Shown here piece by piece: positions 1 to 7,908 of a stretch of 64,000 bases of DNA. How positions within the stretch are numbered: the first letter of the stretch is position 1; every line of letters begins with the position of its first letter. The DNA lies in the NCBI GenBank assembly GCA_003169975.1, contig PNAA01000057.1, forward strand, positions 124,001-188,000. Direction: 5' to 3'. A program made the translations under genes and the position numbers. The notes beneath the pieces are model-generated. The model worked only from the letters and a program-made list of their open reading frames with translations, was not told where the DNA came from and made no database searches. The stretch is from Spartobacteria bacterium. Its GTDB lineage: Bacteria > Verrucomicrobiota > Verrucomicrobiia > Chthoniobacterales > UBA10450.

Positions 1-159
1 CCGCGTCTCAGCCTTCGGCACGCGCAGTTCGATCCAGCGCTGTTTCTCGTCGAACGGCTGGTCGGTGATGATCGTGAACCCAAGTTTTTCCGTGTAAAAA
101 TCCAGCGCCCGACTTTGGTCGGCCACCGGAATGCTGACGAATTTGATTTGTTTGATCAT
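1..159 (-). CDS. VOC-family (glyoxalase-like) protein, N-terminal part only
   Basis: The first 53 codons of a minus-strand gene run off the window start. The peptide begins MIKQIKFVSIPV and continues DQSRALDFYTEKLGF, then ITDQPF and QRWIELRVP. This is the usual first beta-alpha-beta unit of vicinal-oxygen-chelate proteins (glyoxalase/bleomycin-resistance/dioxygenase fold). The ATG is at 159. The metal ligands and substrate cannot be judged because most of the gene is missing. Many such proteins are small cytoplasmic enzymes or resistance proteins, so no specific function is assigned. Confidence 0.8.
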   Translation of the reverse strand, partial: MIKQIKFVSIPVADQSRALDFYTEKLGFTIITDQPFDEKQRWIELRVPKAETR

Positions 160-264
160 GGCAGCCGCAGCGTAGGATGCGCCGCCCGCTATCGCCAGCG
201 CCGGCGACCGGGCGGACGACAAAATTGCTGTCCGTTAATCGGTATAGCAGCTTCAATTCGGATT

Positions 265-609
265 ATGCCACGTTTCCGCGCAACCATCCCGATCGACGAT
301 TATGTCTTCGATGTCCTGATGCGCGACCTTGTCGGCCACGATCACCAGCCGGCGGCTTTCCTGGTTTATCTCCATCTTTACCGCGCGGCGGAGCGCCAAC
401 GATGGAAGCCGGTCGCCGCCAGCCTGCGGATGGTCGCGGAAGGCACCGGTCTTTCCAAGAGCGCGGTGCAGATCGCGCTCGAAAGATTGCGGGCGCGTGA
501 GCTCATCCGTTCCGCGAGCGAGCATGCCACCGCCGTTCCGCAGCATCGCGTTCTGCGCCATTGGCGCGAACCGGCCACGCGCCCGACACGTGTCCTGAAA
601 AAGAGGTAA
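265..609 (+). CDS. small winged-helix/HTH protein
   Basis: 114 residues from the ATG at 265; earlier in-frame codons overlap the divergent VOC gene and look non-coding. The middle of the protein (about residues 45-90) reads as a helix-turn-helix: SLRMVAEGTGLSKSAVQIAL, followed by a basic helix ERLRARELIR and a short wing. This suits a small transcriptional regulator of the replication-initiator or GntR-like helix type. There is no ligand-binding domain. The tail is basic (THVLKK-like). The target is unknown; it is divergent from the VOC gene and could control it, which is inference only. Confidence 0.6.
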   Translation: MPRFRATIPIDDYVFDVLMRDLVGHDHQPAAFLVYLHLYRAAERQRWKPVAASLRMVAEGTGLSKSAVQIALERLRARELIRSASEHATAVPQHRVLRHWREPATRPTRVLKKR

Positions 610-667
610 CCGATGGGGATTGCGCCCTCGTTAGGCAAAGGTCGGCCAAAATCCGCCCGCACCGGCC

Positions 668-1135
668 TCAGGAAGCGACGCCGCGGGCGATCTGTCCGAG
701 CAAATTCTCGACTTCGCGGACGCCGGCCTCGCTTTGCGCCCGATCGAGCGGCACGACGCCGCCGAGGTCTTTCTGCGGCGTCTTGAGCCAGCGGCGCGCT
801 TCGTCCAGGCTACCGACGAGATGCGCAGCGTGACCAAGCAGGCGCGCGAAACGCACGACTTTGTCGGATTCATCTTTCGTTAGGCGACCGGCCGTCTTGC
901 GCCGGTCGATCGTCGCGCGGGAGAGACCGAGCCGGACCGTCAACTCATCCAGCGAAAGGTCCAGTTGCCGGCGCAAAGCTTCGAATTCGCCAAAATCGAG
1001 ACCAGGTGGAGCGACGGGCAGCTTCTTCACCGGCAACCCCTTAACCGGCGACCCTTTTGGCTTCTTCGCCGGCACGGGCCGCGCAGGAGCTTTCTTGCCG
1101 GGCTTGGCGGACTTTGCTTTCGTCGCAGTTTTCAT
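668..1135 (-). CDS. Xre/MbcA/ParS-type antitoxin-like protein (DUF2384), orphan
   Basis: 155 residues from the ATG at 1135. The first 40 residues are a Lys/Ala/Pro-rich tail (KTATKAKSAKPGKKAPARP). An Xre-like HTH follows (SLDELTVRLGLSRATIDRRK), then the C-terminal toxin-binding type domain (VVRFARLLGHAAHLVGSLDE, then ARRWLKTPQKDLGG). In this family the antitoxin gene normally precedes a RES-domain toxin that attacks NAD. Here the next gene downstream on this strand is not a toxin and only a short gap remains before the convergent HTH gene, so the module looks orphaned. The long basic N-terminus is unusual and could add non-specific DNA binding. An alternative start lies 15 bases upstream. Confidence 0.75.
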   Translation of the reverse strand: MKTATKAKSAKPGKKAPARPVPAKKPKGSPVKGLPVKKLPVAPPGLDFGEFEALRRQLDLSLDELTVRLGLSRATIDRRKTAGRLTKDESDKVVRFARLLGHAAHLVGSLDEARRWLKTPQKDLGGVVPLDRAQSEAGVREVENLLGQIARGVAS

Positions 1136-1260
1136 CGCGAAGCCCGTCATAACAGATCGGCCAACAACCTGACAAGCCCGGTCGTGTCCCAGCAATAGGA
1201 GGGTTGCCGCCACGCAAATCGACTTGCGGGCAGGAGCACGCCCTCCGTACATTCAAAAAT

Positions 1261-2127
1261 ATGAAGACGAATCCGACCGAATACGCGCATCCCGAAGCGT
1301 TGGTCGACGCCGCCTGGCTCGAGCAACACGCGAACGACAAGGACGTCCGCATTGTCGAATCGAATGAGGACATCCTGCTCTACGACACCGGCCACATCCC
1401 GGGCGCGGTGCACATCGATTGGCGGGCCGATCTCCAGGACCCGGTCATTCGCGATTACATCGCGCCGGATAAATTCGCCGAGCTCTGCAGCCGCAACGGC
1501 ATCACACCCGAGACAACCTGCGTTTTCTACGGCGACAAGGCTAACTGGTGGGCCTGCTACGCTCTCTGGGCGTTCCGATTATTTGGCCACAAAAAAGTCA
1601 AAATCCTGAACGGCGGGCGCGATAAATGGAAAGCCGAGGGCCGCAAAATGACGCGCGAAGTGCCGAAATATCCGCGCACGACCTATCCCGTCCCGGCGCG
1701 CCGGATGGACAAGGAGATTCGCGCCTTTGCGGATGAGGCGCTCGCCCAGAGCCAGGCGAAAAAGCCGCTCATCGATGTGCGTTCGCCCGGCGAATACAAG
1801 GGCGAGATCACGCACATGGCGGAATACCCGCAGGAAGGCGTGCTCCGCGGCGGCCACATTCCCAGCGCGAAAAGCGTGCCGTGGAAGACGGCCACAAACG
1901 ATGATAACACCTTCAAATCGGCCGCGGAGCTGCGGAAGATTTACCTCGAAGGCGCCGGCGTGAAGCCGGATGTTGACACGATAGTCTATTGCCGGATCGG
2001 GGAACGCTCCAGCCACACCTGGTTTGTGCTCACCTATCTCCTCGGGCTCGACAACGTGCGCAATTACGACGGGTCCTGGACGGAGTGGGGGAACAAAGTC
2101 GGCGCCCCGATCGAGCGCAGCGCGTAG
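1261..2127 (+). CDS. thiosulfate/3-mercaptopyruvate sulfurtransferase (two rhodanese domains)
   Basis: 288 residues from the ATG at 1261. The N-terminal rhodanese-like half shows [20 protein letters not shown]; the C-terminal half shows [17 protein letters not shown] and the active-site loop [14 protein letters not shown]. The loop Cys would carry the persulfide, transferring sulfane sulfur from thiosulfate or mercaptopyruvate to cyanide or a thiol acceptor. The N-terminal domain has no matching active-site Cys, as expected for the tandem family. The usual length is 280-300 residues, so the gene is complete. It is followed at about 90 bases by a SufE-like gene on the same strand, suggesting a shared role in sulfur delivery. 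No signal peptide, so cytoplasmic. Confidence 0.93.
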   Translation: MKTNPTEYAHPEALVDAAWLEQHANDKDVRIVESNEDILLYDTGHIPGAVHIDWRADLQDPVIRDYIAPDKFAELCSRNGITPETTCVFYGDKANWWACYALWAFRLFGHKKVKILNGGRDKWKAEGRKMTREVPKYPRTTYPVPARRMDKEIRAFADEALAQSQAKKPLIDVRSPGEYKGEITHMAEYPQEGVLRGGHIPSAKSVPWKTATNDDNTFKSAAELRKIYLEGAGVKPDVDTIVYCRIGERSSHTWFVLTYLLGLDNVRNYDGSWTEWGNKVGAPIERSA

Positions 2128-2131
2128 TTCT

Positions 2132-2226
2132 TCTCGTGCTCCTGCTCGTGATCGTGCTCATGCTCGATCCGAGATGCGGGCGGTTGGGTTGATCGATCCG
2201 ATTACGAGCACGATCATGAGCACGAG
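2132..2226. repeat. degenerate GAGCAC/GTGCTC inverted repeat between sulfurtransferase and sufE-like genes
   Basis: The left arm (2132-2166) is a chain of GTGCTC/CTGCTC/GTGATC/ATGCTC units. The right arm (2203-2226) is its approximate inverse (CGAGCACGATCATGAGCACG). Together they could form a long imperfect hairpin in the intergenic transcript. The ATG of the sufE-like gene lies in the right arm, so folding could affect its translation. The origin is unknown; such low-complexity repeats are not coding. Confidence 0.5.
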
Positions 2227-2683
2227 TGTGAGTATGTATCCGAAAAAGCTGCAAAACATCATCGACCTTTTCGAACATCTCCCGGAGGTGGAGCGGCGCG
2301 AAACGCTCGTCGCCTATTCCGACAGCGCGCCCAAACAGGAGCCACGGCCTAACGAGAAGTTCGACCTCGAGGACGTGCGCAAAGACGAAGAATGCGCCGA
2401 CAAGGTGGGCGTTTACCTTCAGGTCGACGACGAAGGCAAGGCACACCTCCGCATGACGCTCGGACCGGAAGTGCAAACCCTCACCCGCGCCATGACCTCG
2501 ATCCTTTGCAAAGGTCTTGAGGGCGCAACGCCGCAGGAAATACTCGATCTCCCAAGTGACTTCGTCACCCGCATCGTCGGCGCGGAACTCGTGCGGGTGC
2601 GCAGCCAGACGACCTACTACGTGCTCACCCGGATCAAGGGCATCTGCAAAGTTTACCTCGACCGCCGGCGCGCCGCCGCCTAA
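2216..2683 (+). CDS. SufE-like Fe-S/sulfur-acceptor protein
   Basis: 155 residues from the ATG at 2216 (a second ATG at 2234 gives MYPKKLQNIIDLFEHLP and may be the true start). SufE-fold markers are YPKKLQNIIDLFEHLPEVE at the start, the Cys-bearing loop EECADKVGVYLQ, and ALTRAMTSILCKGLEGATPQ-type helices near the end. SufE accepts persulfide from a SufS-type desulfurase and stimulates Fe-S assembly. Here the neighbour is a sulfurtransferase rather than sufS, so the donor may be the rhodanese. The TAA stop lies inside a copy of the TCGTTAGGC motif (reverse orientation, 2678-2685). Confidence 0.8.
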   Translation: MSTSVSMYPKKLQNIIDLFEHLPEVERRETLVAYSDSAPKQEPRPNEKFDLEDVRKDEECADKVGVYLQVDDEGKAHLRMTLGPEVQTLTRAMTSILCKGLEGATPQEILDLPSDFVTRIVGAELVRVRSQTTYYVLTRIKGICKVYLDRRRAAA

Positions 2684-2711
2684 CGAGCTACGGCGCGCCT
2701 CCCGCTGCCAT

Positions 2712-4940
2712 TTACTGCAAGTTGTAGAATTCCACGAGCGCGACGCCGGTCGTTCCGCCCACTCCGCTCACGATCGCGGTGTAATCGCCCGGTGCGAGCG
2801 TCACTTCGATGGCCGATTCGCGATCGTCGGTCGGTGCGAGCTGGTCGGCGATGATCTGATCTTCCTGGCCGTCACGCCAATTGTCATTCGACGCGAGGAG
2901 GTCGCCGTTGCCATCGTGCAACTCCAGGATGGGATCCTGCAAGGCGCCGGTCACGCCGGCCACGGCTAACGATGGTCCAATCGCGCGCACGACCACTGTC
3001 GCGCTGCCGCCGTCCGCTCCACCGACGATGCAGCCGCCGATCAAGACATTGTCGCCGGTCTCGACGAAGCCGCGGGTGCTGAGATTGACCAGATGCGAAT
3101 TGGTCGCTTGATCGAGGTCGTACGCTTCCACCAGACCGACGCCCGTCCCGCCATTGTTCCCGCTCAGAATCGCGGTATAAGCGCCGGGCGCGAGCGTTTC
3201 GACGATCGCCGATTCGAGGTCGTCCGTCGGCGGAATGCCGGTCGCCTCAATGGCTGCTTCCTGCGTGTCCTTCCAGTTGTTGTTGGTGATGACCGTCCCG
3301 TTTGGTTCATGTAACTCGAGGACGGGATCCGCCAGCACACCGGAAACGCCTGCTTGCGCGAGCGACGGCCCGAGGCCGCGGATGATGACCTTTTTTGAAT
3401 CGGTGCCCGAGATGATGAAGCCGCCGATCAGGACGTTGTCGTTCGTCAGGACGTTGAGGCGCGTCGAAATGTTGAGCAGCTGCGCTGGGGCCGCAGCTAT
3501 CCCGGTGATTGTAACGCTGATGGGCGGTCCGGCGATCGGCGGGACGCCGGCGGCTGCGATCGTGTAGTCGTACTCATTGACCATCGCGTCACGGGACGAG
3601 GCGAGATTGACGGTGAATGAAACCGTGTGGGAAGCGCCACCGGCCGCGAGGGAGCCAACGTTGTAAGTAACGAAACCGTCGGACATCGTGCCGCCGTTGG
3701 TGGCCGAGACAAAAATTGTCCCCGTGGGCACGGGAGTGCGGATAACCACACCGGTCGCCGCTGTCGTACCGGTATTCGCGTAGGTGAGCGTAAACGTGAA
3801 ATTTGTTCCCAATGCCCCGGTGGCCGGAGCGGTTGCCTTGATCGTTAGGCCAGGGGCCAGACCGGGAGGCAGGAAGCGGGCCGCGCCATTGCCGCGATTC
3901 GGGTCAGTGACATTTTCCACCGGCACGGCGAAGGCCTGAGCGCCGGCGGCCGTGAAAGGCGCGCGGACGAAGATGGCCTCTTCTTCCGTGCCGTCGAGGG
4001 CGTCGCCGTTGCCCGCGAGGATCGCCAATTGCCCATCGGCGCTGATGCCCACGTCTTCGAACCCGTTCGTTCCGGCAGGCAGCGGCAACACCTCCACCGC
4101 GGAGCTCGCGCTGAAGGGACCGCTGATCGCGGACGCCCGGATGGTCTCATTAGTGTTCGAAGGGACCACGATCGCTTTGCTCGCATCCGGCGTGATCGCG
4201 ATGCCATCGAGCCCCGCATTGCCCGGCACGGTCAGAAGCTCCGGGACCGAGGTCGCGCTGTAAGGCGCGTGATAAATCCGGACGACATTGTCAAAAGCGG
4301 TGGCGAGCAGCGTATTTCCGTCCTGCGTAATGGCGATCGCGGCGCCATTCGTGGAATGGAGCGCTTGCGGGATGGTGAAGGTGATCTTCGTATAGGGCGG
4401 ATCGAGCACGGAAATTCCGGCGGTCGTTTCGACGAACGCGCGGCCCGCATTGTTGAAAACGATGGCCTCTGTTTCCAGCCCCATGATTTGCCCCGGCAGC
4501 GTCACTGAGGTGATGACCGACGCCGCCTCGAAGGGCGCGTGGATCACGTAAAGTTTGTCGCTGTCGCCCATCGCGAGCGCCTCGCTGAGGCTCGGCGCGA
4601 CCGCGATCGTGCCGGCGCCATCGTAGCCTTCGCTCGAGGTGTCGATGGTCGCGAGAAGCGCCGCCGTCGAGATCTGCACGACGAAGACGCGCGACCTGGT
4701 GTAATCGGCAATGAGCGCGTTATCGCTGCCGTAATAGGAAACGCCCTGCGGAAACGCGTCGACGGGCAACGGCGGCATTTTTTGCGTCGTTGGCGCACCG
4801 CTCGGATCGGGAAAAATGACCGCCGTATTGCTGGCGGAGATCGTGGTGAGGATGGCCGGTTGCGGGTTGGTCGCCTGCGTGCCGCCGGTCGCGATGAGCA
4901 AGGCGCCGACGGTAAAAGTTGCTAGTTTTAACGGATTCAT
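2712..4940 (-). CDS. large secreted repeat protein with beta-propeller-like and DUF11 domains
   Basis: 742 residues from the ATG at 4940. The start has a signal peptide (MNPLKLATFTVGALLIATGG, Ala-rich cut region). Residues about 30-370 contain repeated stretches such as GISADGQLAILAGNGDAL, like WD/YVTN-type propeller blades. About 375-475 is a DUF11-type beta-sandwich (ANTGTTAATGVVIRTPVPTG). The last 250 residues hold two copies of a domain starting NISTR, containing VLIGG, RGLGPSLA or RAIGPSLA, and closing VGLVEAYDL or VALVEFYNL. The same closing domain is seen in many verrucomicrobial secreted proteins, from memory. No enzyme motif. Divergent from the ECF sigma gene at 5112, which may control it. 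Confidence 0.72.
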   Translation of the reverse strand: MNPLKLATFTVGALLIATGGTQATNPQPAILTTISASNTAVIFPDPSGAPTTQKMPPLPVDAFPQGVSYYGSDNALIADYTRSRVFVVQISTAALLATIDTSSEGYDGAGTIAVAPSLSEALAMGDSDKLYVIHAPFEAASVITSVTLPGQIMGLETEAIVFNNAGRAFVETTAGISVLDPPYTKITFTIPQALHSTNGAAIAITQDGNTLLATAFDNVVRIYHAPYSATSVPELLTVPGNAGLDGIAITPDASKAIVVPSNTNETIRASAISGPFSASSAVEVLPLPAGTNGFEDVGISADGQLAILAGNGDALDGTEEEAIFVRAPFTAAGAQAFAVPVENVTDPNRGNGAARFLPPGLAPGLTIKATAPATGALGTNFTFTLTYANTGTTAATGVVIRTPVPTGTIFVSATNGGTMSDGFVTYNVGSLAAGGASHTVSFTVNLASSRDAMVNEYDYTIAAAGVPPIAGPPISVTITGIAAAPAQLLNISTRLNVLTNDNVLIGGFIISGTDSKKVIIRGLGPSLAQAGVSGVLADPVLELHEPNGTVITNNNWKDTQEAAIEATGIPPTDDLESAIVETLAPGAYTAILSGNNGGTGVGLVEAYDLDQATNSHLVNLSTRGFVETGDNVLIGGCIVGGADGGSATVVVRAIGPSLAVAGVTGALQDPILELHDGNGDLLASNDNWRDGQEDQIIADQLAPTDDRESAIEVTLAPGDYTAIVSGVGGTTGVALVEFYNLQ

Positions 4941-5111
4941 GACTTGGAAAGGTGATTGGTGAGACCCTTGGCACGCAGACACCGAATAGTGGATGCTAGT
5001 TCCGTGGACCGCGTGGCAAGGAGTCGGGCTTCATGAAACAGACGCGCAAATCCGCGCCGAAACCGCGCACGCCGGACGAAAATATTTTTTTAACTGCTGC
5101 CGGTTCCGATC

Positions 5112-5699
5112 ATGAATGACGACGAAGTGCCGCCCGAGATCACACAGTTGCTCGCCAACTGGAGTGCCGGTGAAGCCGACGCCGCCGAGCAGTTGATGCC
5201 GGCGGTCTATGCGGAACTCCGGCGGATAGCCCGGCAGTATTGGCAGCGCGAACGGAACAATCACACCCTCCAACCGACCGCGCTTGTGCACGAGGCCTAT
5301 CTGCGGCTGGCTGATCAAAAACAGACGCGGTGGCAAAACCGCGCGCAGTTCTTTGCCGTCGCCAGCCAGTTAATGCGCCGCATCCTGGTCGATCACGCGC
5401 GAGCGCATCTCGCCGAGAAGCGTGGCGGCCACGCCGAGCACATCAAGTTGGAGGAAGCGCTCATCCCTTCCGCGGAACGCGCCGCGAATCTCGTCGCGCT
5501 GGACGATGCCCTCTCGCAACTGGCTGCGGTCGACGCGCGCAAAAGCCGGGTGGTGGAGTTGCGCTTTTTCGGCGGTCTCACGGTGGAGGAAACATCCGAG
5601 GCGATGGGGTTGAATCCCGCCACGGTGCGCCGCGACTGGACCTTCGCCAAAGCGTGGCTCCATCGCGCGCTCGGCCGCGGCGCTCAATCCCAAGCGTAA
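5112..5699 (+). CDS. ECF-type RNA polymerase sigma factor (TIGR02999-like)
   Basis: 195 residues from the ATG at 5112. Region 2 reads LMPAVYAELRRIARQYWQRE and HTLQPTALVHEAYLRLA; region 4 reads SRVVELRFFGGLTVEETSEA followed by GLNPATVRRDWTFAKAWLHR. This is the sigma type common in Acidobacteria, Planctomycetes and Verrucomicrobia, usually followed by a Ser/Thr kinase that controls it. Here no kinase follows; only about 200 bases separate it from a convergent secreted-protein gene. It closely resembles the sigma gene at 7300 and looks like a duplicated copy that has lost its kinase. Confidence 0.92.
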   Translation: MNDDEVPPEITQLLANWSAGEADAAEQLMPAVYAELRRIARQYWQRERNNHTLQPTALVHEAYLRLADQKQTRWQNRAQFFAVASQLMRRILVDHARAHLAEKRGGHAEHIKLEEALIPSAERAANLVALDDALSQLAAVDARKSRVVELRFFGGLTVEETSEAMGLNPATVRRDWTFAKAWLHRALGRGAQSQA

Positions 5700-5906
5700 G
5701 TCGCCTAACAACGTTGCGTCGATCCGCCGGTATCCAGATGGGCTCTGGCGCGGAGGATCGGCTCGCCGCACCTTGAAAAAACCTGTCCAAAAAAAGGACG
5801 TCTTGTTTTCAAGAGACACCAGCTGGCCCGCGCTCCAGTCGGCTTACCCGTCCGGGTTTTTATCCCGGAGGGAATAGAGCGCGTCTGAAACGCGACCAGC
5901 GTTGGT

Positions 5907-7124
5907 TTAGGGCAGGCTGGTGTTGCGATACTGTTTCACCAGCCGCCCATCCGCGTGTGTAATCGTGCCATCGACGTTGATGTCTTCGCGGAAGTTCGTC
6001 GCATTAACCGGCATCCCGGCCTGACCCTTTACCTGATTTAAGTCCGAGAGATTAACTGTCTTGTCACCCGTGGTGTCCGCAGTCAGCATATTTGCCGTGA
6101 CCGCAGTATCGGGTAGGACTTGGGAATAGATGTCGGTGACGTTACTTAAAGTCACCGTAATCGTTTGTTCGTTGGTCACCCCAATCAACTCGACCGTCAT
6201 GGTGTTTCCGGAAATGACGGGACTGCCAGAGATGCTGCCACCGGCGGGCGCATTCAAGGTCGCGTCGCCGGCGACGATGGCGTTGCTGAAGGTAAAGACA
6301 AACTCATGACTGCCTTCACTGTTCCGGCATTCGACCCCGGAGCCGTCCTCGGGCAGCTCGATATCAAAAGTCCCGGCACTGCCGTGGGTCTTGCGGGAAA
6401 CGGCGTCGGTGAGTGTGAGGGGAGCGGAGTTTGGCACGACGTCGAGCGCGAGGTTATCGAAAAAAATCTGAAGCGTACCAATCGGGTTCATGACCGACGA
6501 GGTGAGCTGGAAAGACAAGGCGCCGTTGTTGACGGTCCCGCTAGTCGTGACCACCAGCGTCGCGCTCCCGGGTTGGGTATCGGTGGGCATCACCACCGTG
6601 AGCATTCCGCCGAGGTCCACGCCGCCGGCGAACAGCTGCATCTGAAACGTGTCCGGGAGCACGTTATCCAAGCCCTTGTAAAGGTCGAGAGTGAGCGTGT
6701 AAGTCGAGTTCGGCGCGACGTTGGTATTGGAGATGACATTATCCGGGCTCGAGGCGAGCGCTTTGCTCGACACGTCGCCATCGAGGGTGAAATTCCCGGT
6801 CGGTTGCATCGGCGGGGCCCCTCCCGGGCCGAAATAAATCGCCGGGTCGACAAAATCAATGCCGATGTAGTTGTTGTCTACATTGATAAAGCCGGGAACA
6901 TCGGCCGTCCCGACTGAGGTATTGTTCGGTACATCGTAGACCGTGACCCCGGTGCCGAATAAGATGGTGTATTGATTCAGGGCCAGATTCCCGCCGCCGT
7001 TCCCGGTGTTATTTGCGGCATCAAAGGTGCCGTTGGTGATCGGGATGGAAGCAGCCCGGAGCGAGGCGGCGCTGAGCAAAGCCAGCGCGAGCAAGTTAAC
7101 GGTGAGATGTGGGAATGTTTTCAT
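5907..7124 (-). CDS. secreted protein with C-terminal dockerin-like calcium repeats
   Basis: 405 residues with a signal peptide (LLALALLSAASLRA, cut before ASIPIT). The first 230 residues are beta-rich with the PEP-CTERM/choice-of-anchor look (ITNGTFDAANNTG, then FFDNLALDVVP). A domain at about 240-350 carries FVFTFSNAIVAGDATL. The last 50 residues have two dockerin-like loops, ADTTGDKTVNLSDLNQVKG and DINVDGTITHADGRLVKQY, each with Asp/Asn at calcium-ligand positions. It is probably exported and surface or matrix associated. Divergent from the ECF sigma gene at 7300. No catalytic motif was seen. Confidence 0.72.
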   Translation of the reverse strand: MKTFPHLTVNLLALALLSAASLRAASIPITNGTFDAANNTGNGGGNLALNQYTILFGTGVTVYDVPNNTSVGTADVPGFINVDNNYIGIDFVDPAIYFGPGGAPPMQPTGNFTLDGDVSSKALASSPDNVISNTNVAPNSTYTLTLDLYKGLDNVLPDTFQMQLFAGGVDLGGMLTVVMPTDTQPGSATLVVTTSGTVNNGALSFQLTSSVMNPIGTLQIFFDNLALDVVPNSAPLTLTDAVSRKTHGSAGTFDIELPEDGSGVECRNSEGSHEFVFTFSNAIVAGDATLNAPAGGSISGSPVISGNTMTVELIGVTNEQTITVTLSNVTDIYSQVLPDTAVTANMLTADTTGDKTVNLSDLNQVKGQAGMPVNATNFREDINVDGTITHADGRLVKQYRNTSLP

Positions 7125-7299
7125 GGTTGTTGTTTTTCGGTTTGTTAGGCAGCCGCGCCCGGCAAAGATCTTGCCTTCGCGAGGGTTAAAAGTGCATGAT
7201 CGGTCGTGGGCATCGGCTGGTGCGAAGCAGGGCTTTCATTAACCAGACGCGCAAGAGCGCGGCGAAACCGCGCACCTCTCACAAAATTACTTTTAAAAA

Positions 7300-7908
7300 A
7301 TGCGCGAAAAGGATTACCCCGACCCCGGCCTGGCTGACCCGGAGATCACCCAATTGCTTTCGCGTTGGAGCGCGGGCGAGCCCGAGGCCGCCGGGCGATT
7401 GATGCCGGTGGTTTACGCGGAGTTGCGCCGCCTCGCCCGGCAATATCTCCAGCGGGAACGAGGCGATCACACGCTCCAACCAACCGCGCTCGTGCACGAA
7501 GCGTATCTGCGTTTGGCTGGACAAAAAAATATGCAGTGGGCAAACCGCGCCCAATTTTTCGCGGTCTCGGCCCAGTTGATGCGGCGCATCCTGGTCGATC
7601 ACGCGCGGGGGCACGTTGCCAAAAAACGTGGCGGTCACGCCGAGAAGATCGAGCTCGACGACGCGATCTTGCCGCCGGAAGAGCGCGCCGAGAACCTGCT
7701 CGCGCTCGACGAGGCGCTCACCCAATTGGCGACGATGGACGCGCGCAAAAGTCGCGTCGTGGAGCTGCGTTTCTTCGGCGGCTTAACCGTGGATGAAACC
7801 GCCGAGGCGATGGGCTTGAACGCCGCGACCGTGCGCCGCGACTGGACCTTTGCCAAAGCCTGGCTCCACCGCACCCTCCGCGGCGGCGGCGTTGAGTCGC
7901 GCGCATGA
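7300..7908 (+). CDS. ECF-type RNA polymerase sigma factor (TIGR02999-like)
   Basis: 202 residues from the ATG at 7300. Very close to the sigma factor at 5112: region 2 has LMPVVYAELRRLARQYLQRE and TALVHEAYLRLAGQ, and region 4 has SRVVELRFFGGLTVDETAEA then GLNAATVRRDWTFAKAWLHR. The stop overlaps the kinase start by four bases (ATGA, 7905-7908), so the two are translationally coupled. In this family the downstream kinase is thought to regulate sigma activity by phosphorylation. The leader (about 7230-7285) is similar to the leader of the first sigma gene, supporting duplication of the whole module. Confidence 0.93.
   Translation: MREKDYPDPGLADPEITQLLSRWSAGEPEAAGRLMPVVYAELRRLARQYLQRERGDHTLQPTALVHEAYLRLAGQKNMQWANRAQFFAVSAQLMRRILVDHARGHVAKKRGGHAEKIELDDAILPPEERAENLLALDEALTQLATMDARKSRVVELRFFGGLTVDETAEAMGLNAATVRRDWTFAKAWLHRTLRGGGVESRA

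Noticed and set aside
115-264. Longer N-terminus for the HTH gene at 265
   Set aside because: It would overlap the divergent VOC gene, whose coding sense is clear, and has no family features.
5846-5861. Intrinsic terminator after the first ECF sigma gene
   Set aside because: The stem ACCC/GGGT is only four pairs with a small loop; too weak to call.
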